From assembly GCA_965366625.1 (NCBI GenBank), contig CBDUGP010000031.1, positions 18,893-82,892 on the forward strand: a DNA stretch of 64,000 nucleotides, read 5' to 3'. The notes under the pieces are model-generated. The model ran no database searches. It had not been told where the DNA came from and was given only the letters and a program-made list of their open reading frames with translations. A program made the translations under genes and the position numbers. This stretch comes from JAUIJL01 sp965366625 (GTDB lineage: Bacteria > Acidobacteriota > Thermoanaerobaculia > Multivoradales > J023). Positions 8,305 through 17,524 of the stretch are shown piece by piece (the first letter of the stretch is position 1; every line of letters starts with the position of its first letter).

Positions 8305-9737
8305 GGGATTTTCTCCACGGCCGATGGGGCCTGGGGTAACGCGAGCTCGGTGATCAGGGTTTCGGCCACCGACCGCTGCTCGTAAGCGATCAACGATCGG
8401 CGAAAGGTTTGGACGCGTTGACGAAGCTCGGGGTCTTCGAGGGCCCGGAGGATGTTCCTCTCGATCATCGCGTCATCGTCCGCCTCCTTGTGGCCCACCA
8501 CCCCGAGACCATGGTGAGCGAGACGCACCGCGCAGCCGTTTTGATCGACGAAGCCGGTGGAATAAACGACCATCGGCACCCCTTTGAGCAGGCATTCATT
8601 GATCGTACCAATGCCACCGTGGGTGATGGCAAGATCGGCGTCGTCGAGGATTTCGAGCTGGGGCGCATATTCGAGGATCAAAACGTTGGGCGGACAAGGA
8701 CCCAGGGCCGTGGGATCCAAGGTGCCACCCAAGCCGAGCACCAGATCCCAATCCGTGCGCCGCTCGAAGACCTTCAAGATGCGACCCAGGAAGTCGGTAT
8801 CCGCCGACCAAAACGTGCCCAACGAGCCGTAAATCAAGGGACGCGTACCGGAAGACGCCGGATCTGGGTCTCGTTCTCGCCATTGCCGCCAAGCGGTCGA
8901 TTCGGCCCGGGGATCGTGCCGTTGGGTCGGCACCATGGGGCCGACGTAGGACAGGAGCCGCCCTGCGTGCCCCTCGGGCAGGGGGTGATGGGGCAGCTCG
9001 AGTTCAAAACCGTTGAAGCACAAAATCGGCAGATCCGTATAAACCCACGGTCGCAGCCAATGGCCGCGGGAGGTTCGGCGCTTGAAATCGAAACCACGGC
9101 TGCGGGCCACCGCCCGAACATCGTCGATATCAACGGTGTCGTAGGCCACCGGTGGAAAGAAGTCGGCGCGTCGCCAGCGGGCGATCCGTCGGCGCCACTC
9201 CATGTGTCGGGTTTGCAAATAGAGGCGCCACCACTCGAAGGTGATGCGGATGCGTTGCCGGCGGGAAGTGGGGGCTGCGCGATCGAGGTGCAAGGGCGGC
9301 AGACCGGGGGTGCGGAAGATGGAAAACCAAACGATGACCAGGGCCGTGGGCAAACCCAGGGAGGCCGAGGCCAGGATCGCCACATGTTTTTCCATGTCGA
9401 TCAACAGCAGATCCGGAGCCAATCGCCCGAGCACTTGCTCGATTTCTCGCTGCTCGATCGATTGCCGCCGATTCTGCCGACGCCGCGCCAGGTCCCTCAG
9501 GAATCCGACGGGCCTGAGCAGCCCACTCCAGCGAAGTTCGAGGGCCTTGGCCCGCTCTTGGGCTTCCCGATCCCCCCACAAGGGCAGAAAGTCGAAACCT
9601 TCAGCTTCGACTCTGGGGCCGATCTCCGCTTGGCTCAGGAAGGTCACCTCGTGGCCGGCCGATTGCAGTCGACGGCTCAGCTCGAGACCGGCGTTCAAAG
9701 CGCTGGTCATGCCGATGGAGAGGTAGGCGATTTTCAT
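8301..9737 (-). CDS. GT1 (UGT/MGT-type) glycosyltransferase
   Basis: 478 aa, starting MKIAYLSIGMTSALNAGLEL. The GT-B fold is indicated by the N-terminal Rossmann strand, YGSLGT at 303-308, and the sugar-nucleotide motif THGGIGTINECLLKGVP at 372-388 followed by DQNG at 398-401. This subfamily glycosylates small molecules and natural products such as macrolides and glycopeptides. The ATG overlaps the NRPS3 stop (ATGA), so it is co-translated with the assembly line, which argues that its acceptor is the NRPS product. The sugar may be xylose or glucuronate given the downstream UGD and SDR genes; that is inference. A longer upstream reading is possible, but it would run deep into NRPS3. Confidence 0.85.
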   Translation of the reverse strand: MKIAYLSIGMTSALNAGLELSRRLQSAGHEVTFLSQAEIGPRVEAEGFDFLPLWGDREAQERAKALELRWSGLLRPVGFLRDLARRRQNRRQSIEQREIEQVLGRLAPDLLLIDMEKHVAILASASLGLPTALVIVWFSIFRTPGLPPLHLDRAAPTSRRQRIRITFEWWRLYLQTRHMEWRRRIARWRRADFFPPVAYDTVDIDDVRAVARSRGFDFKRRTSRGHWLRPWVYTDLPILCFNGFELELPHHPLPEGHAGRLLSYVGPMVPTQRHDPRAESTAWRQWRERDPDPASSGTRPLIYGSLGTFWSADTDFLGRILKVFERRTDWDLVLGLGGTLDPTALGPCPPNVLILEYAPQLEILDDADLAITHGGIGTINECLLKGVPMVVYSTGFVDQNGCAVRLAHHGLGVVGHKEADDDAMIERNILRALEDPELRQRVQTFRRSLIAYEQRSVAETLITELALPQAPSAVEKIP

Positions 9738-12517
9738 GGGACCCCTCCGTCGTCCAGGCGCGCGAGGGCCGCGCCGAGCTTGGCCCCGACCACGGCCACG
9801 TGGGGCTCCTTTAAAACATCCGCATGGCGGCCGGGAATGCGATCCACGGTGAGGGTGCCGCGCACCCATTCCCCCCAACCGAAATCCTCGTCAAAGCGGG
9901 GATCGTCCGTACGCAGGAGCTGAACGTCACCCTCATACGGACCGGGAGCGTAGTCGCGCATGGCCGCAAAGTGTCGTCGGGCGGCTTGGTGGTAGACCTT
10001 GGGCAGGCTGCGCATGTCGAGCACGTCGTCGAGTTCCAGAGTCGCGCCCTGTGGCTCGGTCCCCTGTGGCTCGGTCCCCTGTGGCTCGGTCCCCGCTATG
10101 GAGTCCGACCTCCGCCGCGGGTCCGGGGTCTTCAATCGACTCGATACCCTTTGGGTCGCGCGCCGGGCGGCGTCGCTCACCGAAGCCACCATTTCGCTGG
10201 GCGGTTTGGAAAACAGTCGACGCATCCGTCGCGCCAGGGCCTTGGGCCCGCCACCCCCGAGTTGTTGGGCATGGGCCTGGGGCACGCTGTCGATCAAAAC
10301 CACCCACTCGACCTGTTTCCCCGCCCGGCTCAGGCGTCGGGCCATTTCGAAAGCGATCCCCCCGCCGACGCAATATCCACCCAGGCGGTAAGGGCCCGTG
10401 GGGTCGAGACGACAGACTTCTGCCACGTAATGGTCGGCCATGGCCTCCAAGCGGTGGTGGGGATCCGGGGGAGCTTGCAATCCATAGAGGGGCAGCTCAG
10501 GATCCAAATAATTCGCCAGGTCGTAGAACCAACCCACCTCGCCGCCCAAGCCGTGGACCAGGAAGAGCGGACGCCGGCTGCCCCGGGGTCGAATTGGCAC
10601 CAAGCTGCTCCAGCGCGGCCCCCGGCCCCCTTCGAGCGCCCCGTCGATGGCGCCGGCCAAGGCCCGCACCGTGGCGTTTTGATAGATCAGGCCGAGGGGC
10701 AGCTCGACGCCAAAATTGGTCTGAATGCGCTGCACCAGCGCGGGCACCAGCAGGGAGTGACCCCCGAGTTCGAAGAAATTATCGTCGGGGGAAAATTCTT
10801 GGATGGCGATCAAATCGTTCCACAGGCGCATGACCTGGGCTTCGGTGGCGGTTCGGGGAGCCTCGGCGCCGGTACCGCCCCGCGGTCGACGGCCGGGCTC
10901 GGCGGTCTGCGGCGACCCTCGGCGAGACGGATCGACCTGGAGCCGCGCCAAACGCCCGTCCTCGGGCACCTCTTCTAAGGCGCGGCGAAATAAGTCTTCG
11001 ACGGTCGTCGTCTCGGTCGCAGGCCCGTCCGTGGTCTCCCGTTGAGTTCGCAGGACGGCCATCAACAGGCTTTCGAAGCGTTCGACCAAGGCCTCGACGG
11101 TCGGCCTGGGCAAGAGCTGGGAGGCAAAGAGCACCCGCAGGCGCAGCTCGGCTCCGGGCTGAAAAGCCAGGGTGAGCGGATAACCCGAGGTCAGGTCGCC
11201 GGAGAATCGATCCAAAACCAATTCCGACGGGTCGTCGGTGGGTCCCGACCCTGGCTCGGCCTCGCTTTTCTCGGCCCCGATCGGGTAGTTGGCGAAGGCC
11301 AGGAGGGTGTCGAAGGGAGCCCGTTTGAGGGAAACCCCGCCCGCTTCGAAGAGTCGGTTCAGGGGCAGATGCTCGAAGCTTTGGATCTCTTGTTGGCGTT
11401 GCATCACCGAGCGAAAGAAGTCCTGGACCGGAGAATCCCGCGCAATGGCCATGCTGAAGGGCATGGCGTTGGAGAGCATGCCCACGAGGCCGTCGATGTG
11501 GGGAAATTCGAGGGCCGGGGCGGATCGGCCGGAGGCGACAAAACCGAGCGCCGCGTGCTCGCTGCGGGTCACCTGGGCCAGGGTCAACGCCCAACAACCC
11601 ACCAGTAGGCTGCCGACGGTGACCCCCAGCTCTCGGGCTCGGGAGCCCAAACGGCCAAGGTCGAGCGGTCTGGCTTCGCCCCCTAGGATAGGTTCCAGGC
11701 TCTGGTCGGCTTGCCCAGTCCAGGCCGCCTTGGCCGACGTTCTGGCCGACGGCTCGGCGGTGGTTAGCCTAGGCGTGGTGAGAAAGTCGCGGGCGGCCAA
11801 ACCCTGGCTAGACCAAAACTGCTCGGCCGGCCGGGACTTGGGGCCGCGGGACCAAACCACCACGTCGCGAAATCGGGTGAGGGGTCGCAGGGTGCGATCG
11901 TCCGTCGACGCCTCGACACCTTTCGCCATCCGGGCGTTATGACCGGCCACCACCTCGTTGAGCACCGTGAGGCAAGACCAACCGTCGAGCAGCAGGTGGT
12001 GGCACGACCACACCAGAACGTGTTTGTGATCGCCCACCCGCCAGAGGCCTAAACGCCAGGTCGGCGCCCGGCTCGGGTCTAATTCTTGGCGACAAAAATC
12101 TGCGATCTGCTGATCGAGATCGGCGGTGCCGTCGTCCAGGGTCCGTCGCAGGTCGACGAACGGCATGACCACCGTCATCTGTTTGGCCACCACCTGGACG
12201 GGGTGTTTGAGCTTGCGCCAATGGACCGAAGCGCGCAAAACCGGGTGGCGCTGCACCGTGCGTCGCCAAGCCGCTTCGAAGCTCTTCGGCCGCAGCTCTC
12301 CCATCAGCTCCACCCGTTGAGCCAGAACACCGCCGCCGGCGGACGCGTGGTGGGCCAAAAGGGCTTCTTGGACCTCGGTCAGGCGAAAGATGTCCTCAAT
12401 ATTCTTGCCCGTGGCCGCCTTGGTTTGCTCCTTGGTTTGCACGCCGGCCTGCTCGGCCGGCGTGCCCTTGGTGGCTTTGGGAGTTTTGGAGGTGGTAGAG
12501 CGGTTGGGGTCGACCAT
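9734..12517 (-). CDS. NRPS3: C-T-TE termination protein without A domain
   Basis: 927 aa. A condensation domain (about 45-480) has the HHLLLDG motif at 173-179. A carrier domain near residues 560-630 has the phosphopantetheine site GGHSL. The thioesterase (about 650-927) has the elbow GGYCVGG, so the nucleophile is Cys716 rather than Ser; likely partners are Asp743 and His898. There is no adenylation domain, so the carrier must be charged in trans or the domain only passes the chain to release. A GTEPQ triple repeat sits in the TE lid region. The N-terminal ~45 residues are Lys/Thr/Gln-rich, possibly a docking segment. The start lies eight bases after the NRPS2 stop. Confidence 0.9.
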   Translation of the reverse strand: MVDPNRSTTSKTPKATKGTPAEQAGVQTKEQTKAATGKNIEDIFRLTEVQEALLAHHASAGGGVLAQRVELMGELRPKSFEAAWRRTVQRHPVLRASVHWRKLKHPVQVVAKQMTVVMPFVDLRRTLDDGTADLDQQIADFCRQELDPSRAPTWRLGLWRVGDHKHVLVWSCHHLLLDGWSCLTVLNEVVAGHNARMAKGVEASTDDRTLRPLTRFRDVVVWSRGPKSRPAEQFWSSQGLAARDFLTTPRLTTAEPSARTSAKAAWTGQADQSLEPILGGEARPLDLGRLGSRARELGVTVGSLLVGCWALTLAQVTRSEHAALGFVASGRSAPALEFPHIDGLVGMLSNAMPFSMAIARDSPVQDFFRSVMQRQQEIQSFEHLPLNRLFEAGGVSLKRAPFDTLLAFANYPIGAEKSEAEPGSGPTDDPSELVLDRFSGDLTSGYPLTLAFQPGAELRLRVLFASQLLPRPTVEALVERFESLLMAVLRTQRETTDGPATETTTVEDLFRRALEEVPEDGRLARLQVDPSRRGSPQTAEPGRRPRGGTGAEAPRTATEAQVMRLWNDLIAIQEFSPDDNFFELGGHSLLVPALVQRIQTNFGVELPLGLIYQNATVRALAGAIDGALEGGRGPRWSSLVPIRPRGSRRPLFLVHGLGGEVGWFYDLANYLDPELPLYGLQAPPDPHHRLEAMADHYVAEVCRLDPTGPYRLGGYCVGGGIAFEMARRLSRAGKQVEWVVLIDSVPQAHAQQLGGGGPKALARRMRRLFSKPPSEMVASVSDAARRATQRVSSRLKTPDPRRRSDSIAGTEPQGTEPQGTEPQGATLELDDVLDMRSLPKVYHQAARRHFAAMRDYAPGPYEGDVQLLRTDDPRFDEDFGWGEWVRGTLTVDRIPGRHADVLKEPHVAVVGAKLGAALARLDDGGVP
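10051..10095. repeat. 15-bp tandem repeat x3 in NRPS3 thioesterase
   Basis: Three copies of gtggctcggtcccct (last base differs in the third) encode GTEPQ three times in the TE lid region. Confidence 0.95.
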
Positions 12518-12525
12518 GGGGCGTC

Positions 12526-15500
12526 CTAGCTCAGCTCATCCAGGAGGTGGGCGAAATCGTCGGCATCGAGTCCGGCGTCGGGAAAGTCTCCGACCCGCGG
12601 GGAGTCGTTTTCAACGGCCGTCGCCGAGCCGATCAAGGTTTGTAGCGTTTCAACAAACTCGACGATCAATAGCTCCATGGCATCTCCGTCGAGGGCGCTC
12701 GGCAAATAGGTCCAAGACATTTCCAAACGGCCCTCTTCGATCCCGGCGTTGATCTCCAAGTCGTGGGATCGTTCGTTGTTTCCATGGCGAGAGCTTTCCA
12801 AGGTACCGCCGAACGCCGACCCCTGCATCGGTCGGAACCGAGACGGGCCGTCCTGAGCAAGGGAGGGTCGACCGAGATAATTGAACAAAATGCGGGGCTC
12901 GGGCAGACTTTCCAGCGGATTCGGGCTCGGCTCCAGCCAACGTAACACGCCGAATCCAGAACCGTCTTCGGGAATTCGATCGAGCCGTGCTCGGACCTCG
13001 GCGAGGGCCGCCCCTGGGTCGGCCTGGGGATCGAGTTCGAAGTGCACGGGATGGGTGACGGTCAGCCAGCCGACCGTGCGCGACATATCCAGGGAGCTGT
13101 GCTGCGGCAGCCGACCGTGCCCTTCGATTTCCAAAAGCAATTCGCCATGTCCCCGCAGACGGGCCATGGCGAGCGCCAAAGCGGTGAGCATCAGCTCTTC
13201 CGGCCGGCCCGGCCCGCCGACCTCGGAAAACCCGAGCTCTAGGGAGACCGTCGAGGACTGCGCATCGGCTTCGGTCGAAGTACCTGAGGGACGGGGATTT
13301 AGATGGGAACCGATCGGACCGGGCAGCTCGAGAGCACGGGCATCCACCGGCCGGGTCCAGAATCCGAGCTGGCGATTCAGCTCGGGAGTTCCGAGCCGCT
13401 CCAGCAGGCAGTCGACGTAAGCCTTGATCGGCGTCGGCACCGGCTCCAGGCTGACGGGCCGGCCGGCGAGAAGCTGGTCGTAGGCGGTTTCGAGATCTTG
13501 GTGCACCACGGTCCACGATACCGCATCGATGATCAGGTGATGCACGACCAAAAAGAGCTGGTGGGGACCGTTCGGTCGACGGCAGAGCAAGGCTTTGAGC
13601 AACGGGGCCCGATCGAGCCGCAAGCTGCCCTGGACCCGGCTGAGGTGGGGTTGCCAGGATTCGTCGGCGGCCAAGTCGACCTGTTCGCAGGAGATCTCGA
13701 GGTGCTCGGGGGCGACGATGCGCTGACACCAGCCGGCGTTGGTGGTCTCGGAGATGGCAGCTTCGGCGGTGACGCGTTCGAAGGTGGCGCGCAGGCTGTC
13801 GTGGTGTGCGACCACGGCGTCCAAGGCCTGCGCGAAGATCCCGAGTTCGAAGTCGTCGGTGACCTCGAAACCACGGGTCATATTCCAATGGTGGGGCGCG
13901 GTCAGGCGACGATCCAAGAACCAGCGTTGGATCGGCAAAAGCGGAAGCTCATCGACCCACGGCTCGGCTTGTAGGGCGGTGTCTTGCCCGGCGGTGTCTT
14001 GTCTAGTGGTGTCAGATGCCGCGGTTCGTTCACGGGCCACGTTCGCCAGGGCTTCGATCGTCGGATGGGCCGCCAGCTCCCTGGGCTCGATGGCCAAGCC
14101 CGCCTGACGCAAGCGCGACACCAAGCGGATGCCGAGGATCGAATCTCCTCCGAGCTCGAAGAAATTGGCCTGCCGTGCAATCTGCTCGACGCCGAGCAGC
14201 TGTCGCCAAACTTCGGCAATAGTCGCCTCGATCGGATCCGTCGGCACCTTGTCCCCGTTGTTGCTGCCGTCGCTGCCGTCCTGGTTGTCGTGGCTGCCGT
14301 CGAACTGCCGTTGGGCGAGCTCGCGCAGGGCGGGCTCGTCGAGCTTGCCGTTGGGCAGCCGAGGCAGCTCCGGCAGAACGATCCATTGGTCGGGCACCAT
14401 GGGGTCGGGCACGAGCCGCTTTAGATCTTGCTGGAGCGCCCGCCCAAAGGCGCTGGTGTGATCGGGATCTGCCGACTGAGTGTCCGTGGGTACGACGAAA
14501 GCGGTCAAGCGGCTCGAAACGGCTTTGGCGGTCACCGTTGCCGTGACCCTTACCTTGACCTCCGCGATCCGTGGATCACGACGGAGCTGGGCCTCGATGC
14601 CTTCGATTTCAATGCGATGACCGCGAATTTTGACTTGGGAATCCGCGCGTCCCAGGAACATCAAGTTGCCGTCGTCGGCCATCGCCGCCAGGTCGCCGGT
14701 GCGATAGAAGCGACGTTCCGAGATCTTTCCCAACTTCGCGGGCGGATCGAGCCGGGGAAAGGCCTGACGGGTCGCCTCGGGACGATGCAGATAACCCCGG
14801 GCGAGACCGGGTCCGGACACCCAAAGCTCCCCGGCCAAACCTTGGGGAACCGGGCGTTGCTCGGGATCGAGCAGCAGCACCGTGGTGCCGGGAATGGGTC
14901 GGCCGATCGGCACGGTGGCCGAAACCCCTTCCCGCTCGTCTGGGGAATCGGCGGCTACGACCTCGTGCACCGTGCTCCAGACCGTGCCCTCCGTGGGACC
15001 GTATTCGTTGAATAGGCGAGCGCCGGGCAGGGTCCGCCGGTGCAAATCCGCCAGGCTCGACGGGCAGGCCTCCCCGGCCACGATCATCACTTCGAGGGAA
15101 GCGAGCTCGGAAATGTCTGACTCCTCTAAGAGAATTTCGTAGAGGGCCGGTAGGCAGAGGCTGTGGGTCACCCCGTGATCCGGGATCAAGCGGCGCAATA
15201 CCTCGAGGTCGCGCTCTTGGTCCGCTTCGGGCAAAACCAGCGTTCCACCGGAGACCAGGGTCCAAAACAACCCGGCCACGGAGCTGTCGAAGGCGAAGGA
15301 CGATAGCAGGAGGAAGCGTCCCACGGGTTTTTCGTAGACCTGCAAGCGAGCGCAGGTGGAGTAGAGCAGATTGCCGTGGCTCACCTCCACACCTTTGGGT
15401 TTTCCCGTCGAGCCGGAGGTATAAATCACGTAGGCCAAGGAATCCGCGGGGTTGCCGGGATCCGCCGGCGGGCCCTCTCGGTCCAAGGCGTCAAGGTCTG

Positions 15501-17466
15501 AGGTGTGCAGGTCCAGAGCATCCAGGTCTGAGGTATCCAGGTCCAGAGCATCCAGATCGAGCCGGACGAGGTCGGGAGACGGCAGGCAAAGGTGCTTTTG
15601 GGTCAGAACGATCGAGACCCCGGCGTCTTCGAGCACCGTCCGGACGTGTGCTTCCGGATAGGCGGCGTCGAGGGGTAGGTAGGCGCCGCCCGCCTTGAGA
15701 ATGCCCAAGATGCCGACCACCACCTCCGGGCTCCGCCGGGCGTAGATGCCGACCACTGAATCGGAATCGCCGGAATCGCCGGACCCGTCCACCCCGAGCC
15801 GCCGGAGACGAGCCGCCAGCCGGTCCGATTGCAGGTCTAATTGGCCGTAGGTCAGCCGTCGATCACCGCAGATCACCGCGGTGTGGTCGCCGCGTTCGGC
15901 GGCGACTTCCGAGATCCAATGATGGATGGAGGGGTGGTCGACGGTGGGGTCAGCCCCAAGCCCGTCGATTGGGGGTGATGACAGCTCCTTGGAAAGCCGT
16001 TCGACCAACTCTCGCTGCTCCCGATCGCTGAGCAAGGGGATCTTGCCCAGGGGCGTTTGAGGGTGACGGACCAGCAGGCCCAACACGGTTTCGACCCGGG
16101 CCAACAATCGATCGACGAAAGCCGGAGCAAAGCGCTCGCGATCAAACACGGCGATCAGCTCCAAAGACGCGCCGGGCAAAACCAGCAGGGCGAAGGGGTA
16201 GTTGCTGCGTTCGAAGATCTCGAAGCGAGATATACGCAGCCCACCGCCACCGCCACCGCCACCGCCACTGCCATCTCCATCGGCAGCCGCATTCTGGGAT
16301 TCCGGGTCCAAGCTCGGTGGATGGTTCTCGATCACCAAAAGGGTTTCAAACAGCGGTTCCGTCTGAGGAAGCTGTGTCCACTGCTGAATTTTGGCGAGGG
16401 AGCAAGCATCGGCTTGATGCATGCTCATCTGCTGCCGCTGCAAGCTCCTCAGCCATTCGACCCACGGCGTGTCCGCGAGCAGCCGAACCCGCAAGGGCAG
16501 GGTTTCGATGAACAGGCCGACGCCCTGCTCGATGCCGTCGAGACTCGGTCGGCGGCCGGACGTGCTGAGACCGAAAACTAGGTCTCGATCCCGGCTGTAG
16601 GTACCCAGCACCCAAGCCCACGCCCCCATCAGCACCGTGCCCAGGGTCAGCCGAAATTCGCGCGCGAACGCCGACAGCTGCTCCGTGGTGTGGGGGTCCA
16701 CACGAAGATGGGTTTGGCGATGGGTGGAGCCGATCGGCCGCCCTGGCAACAGATCGGCGCGGGGTTGGGGCTGGGGAGTGGCGAAGGCGTCCAAGCGGTT
16801 GGCGGACTCGAAGCCGTCGAGCTGTGTCTGCCAGAATTCCCGGGCCCGGTCGAGGTCTTGTTGAGCATGCCAGGCGATGTAACGGGTGAAGGGAAAAACC
16901 TCGGGTAGGTTGAGTGGGTCGCCGGCCAGGCGAGCTTTATAGGCCGCCTTCAGCTCCGTGAGCAGGATGCGGACCGACCAACCGTCGAGGATGATGTGGT
17001 GGAAGGTCCACAGCCAAATCCATTTCCGATCCTCAACCCGCCACAGGGTCATGCGCAGGAGCGGCGCTTGCGAGAGGTCGAATCCCCGTTGACGGTCGGA
17101 GATCAGCAGGGCGTCGAAAGCCGTTCTGCGTTGGTCCTCGTCCATGTCCCGGGCATCGCGGAGCTCCCAGGGCAGCTCGACTTGTCGACGCACGACTTGG
17201 AGGGGCTCGTCGAGACCGTCCCACAAGAACATCGCCCTGAGCATGCCGTGGCGGGCCACCATGTCTTGCCAGGCGGCTTGCAGGGCCGGCACGTCCAAGA
17301 GTTCACCGGACTGGAACTCGCCGGACTGGAGTTCGCCGGACGCTCCCAGCTCCATGACCACTTGATCGATGAAAACCCCGGATCCCGGCTCCGACAGGCT
17401 GTGGAAGAGCAGACCCTCCTGCATGGGAGAGAGGGCGTGCACATCCTCGACATCCTCGAAGCTCAT
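12526..17466 (-). CDS. NRPS2: C-A-T-E module
   Basis: 1646 aa. The C domain starts LSPMQEGLLFH and has HHIILDG at about 156-162. The A domain has the phosphate loop YTSGSTGKPKG, NEYGPTEGTVW, YRTGDL and an NGKLDE A10 lysine motif. My reading of the specificity residues is D-S-A-C-I-A-E-V-W; I cannot match it to a substrate with confidence. The carrier has FFELGGDSILG. The last ~450 residues form an epimerization domain with HHLIIDAVSW, EGHGRLP, TVGWLT and FNYLGR, so the added residue should leave as the D form. Linkers contain a run of nine Gly and several short duplications. The start used, ATG 17466, is the last of four repeated ATGs (see 17467-17508). Confidence 0.92.
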   Translation of the reverse strand: MSFEDVEDVHALSPMQEGLLFHSLSEPGSGVFIDQVVMELGASGELQSGEFQSGELLDVPALQAAWQDMVARHGMLRAMFLWDGLDEPLQVVRRQVELPWELRDARDMDEDQRRTAFDALLISDRQRGFDLSQAPLLRMTLWRVEDRKWIWLWTFHHIILDGWSVRILLTELKAAYKARLAGDPLNLPEVFPFTRYIAWHAQQDLDRAREFWQTQLDGFESANRLDAFATPQPQPRADLLPGRPIGSTHRQTHLRVDPHTTEQLSAFAREFRLTLGTVLMGAWAWVLGTYSRDRDLVFGLSTSGRRPSLDGIEQGVGLFIETLPLRVRLLADTPWVEWLRSLQRQQMSMHQADACSLAKIQQWTQLPQTEPLFETLLVIENHPPSLDPESQNAAADGDGSGGGGGGGGGLRISRFEIFERSNYPFALLVLPGASLELIAVFDRERFAPAFVDRLLARVETVLGLLVRHPQTPLGKIPLLSDREQRELVERLSKELSSPPIDGLGADPTVDHPSIHHWISEVAAERGDHTAVICGDRRLTYGQLDLQSDRLAARLRRLGVDGSGDSGDSDSVVGIYARRSPEVVVGILGILKAGGAYLPLDAAYPEAHVRTVLEDAGVSIVLTQKHLCLPSPDLVRLDLDALDLDTSDLDALDLHTSDLDALDREGPPADPGNPADSLAYVIYTSGSTGKPKGVEVSHGNLLYSTCARLQVYEKPVGRFLLLSSFAFDSSVAGLFWTLVSGGTLVLPEADQERDLEVLRRLIPDHGVTHSLCLPALYEILLEESDISELASLEVMIVAGEACPSSLADLHRRTLPGARLFNEYGPTEGTVWSTVHEVVAADSPDEREGVSATVPIGRPIPGTTVLLLDPEQRPVPQGLAGELWVSGPGLARGYLHRPEATRQAFPRLDPPAKLGKISERRFYRTGDLAAMADDGNLMFLGRADSQVKIRGHRIEIEGIEAQLRRDPRIAEVKVRVTATVTAKAVSSRLTAFVVPTDTQSADPDHTSAFGRALQQDLKRLVPDPMVPDQWIVLPELPRLPNGKLDEPALRELAQRQFDGSHDNQDGSDGSNNGDKVPTDPIEATIAEVWRQLLGVEQIARQANFFELGGDSILGIRLVSRLRQAGLAIEPRELAAHPTIEALANVARERTAASDTTRQDTAGQDTALQAEPWVDELPLLPIQRWFLDRRLTAPHHWNMTRGFEVTDDFELGIFAQALDAVVAHHDSLRATFERVTAEAAISETTNAGWCQRIVAPEHLEISCEQVDLAADESWQPHLSRVQGSLRLDRAPLLKALLCRRPNGPHQLFLVVHHLIIDAVSWTVVHQDLETAYDQLLAGRPVSLEPVPTPIKAYVDCLLERLGTPELNRQLGFWTRPVDARALELPGPIGSHLNPRPSGTSTEADAQSSTVSLELGFSEVGGPGRPEELMLTALALAMARLRGHGELLLEIEGHGRLPQHSSLDMSRTVGWLTVTHPVHFELDPQADPGAALAEVRARLDRIPEDGSGFGVLRWLEPSPNPLESLPEPRILFNYLGRPSLAQDGPSRFRPMQGSAFGGTLESSRHGNNERSHDLEINAGIEEGRLEMSWTYLPSALDGDAMELLIVEFVETLQTLIGSATAVENDSPRVGDFPDAGLDADDFAHLLDELS
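13975..14004. repeat. 15-bp tandem repeat in NRPS2 T-E linker
   Basis: Two copies of ggcggtgtcttgccc/ggcggtgtcttgtct and a partial third give the TTRQDTAGQDTA linker after the carrier domain. Confidence 0.8.
15494..15553. repeat. 30-bp tandem repeat x2 in NRPS2 A domain
   Basis: Two adjacent 30-bp copies starting aggtctgaggt and ending ccagagcatcc; they encode an Asp/Leu-rich stretch (LDALDLDTSD, then LDALDLHTSD) upstream of the phosphate loop. Confidence 0.9.
16241..16270. repeat. 6-bp repeat x5, poly-Gly linker in NRPS2
   Basis: Four ccaccg units and a variant fifth, read on the minus strand as a run of Gly between parts of the C domain. Confidence 0.95.
17301..17341. repeat. 15-bp tandem repeat in NRPS2 N-terminus
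   Basis: About 2.7 copies of a 15-bp unit ending ccggactgga encode GELQSGEFQSGELL near residues 44-57. Confidence 0.8.
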
Positions 17467-17508
17467 CGTTCGAAGCTCATCGTTCGAAGCTCATCGTTCG
17501 AAACTCAT
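17467..17508 (-). promoter_or_regulatory. Chain of three overlapping mini-ORFs leading into NRPS2
   Basis: Three tandem 14-bp units (minus strand ATGAGCTTCGAACG, the first with one T variant) precede the NRPS2 start. Each unit supplies an ATG (at 17508, 17494, 17480) that opens a five-codon frame MSFER ending in TGA, and each TGA overlaps the next ATG as ATGA. The last ATGA leads into the real gene at 17466, which also begins MSFE. A purine-rich AGGTGG lies 11 bases upstream of the first ATG; none precedes the later ones. A ribosome starting at the first ATG would have to terminate and restart three times to reach NRPS2. The copy number is therefore likely to affect translation, which is inference. 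Confidence 0.75.
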
Positions 17509-17524
17509 AGAAGGATCGACCACC

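Noticed and set aside
7318..8385. 355-codon plus-strand open frame
   Set aside because: Antisense to the UDP-xylose-synthase-like SDR with intact motifs.
8409..9923. 504-codon plus-strand open frame
   Set aside because: It is antisense to the GT1 gene, whose conserved motifs are clear; long antisense frames are common in GC-rich DNA and this one shows no domain or ribosome site.
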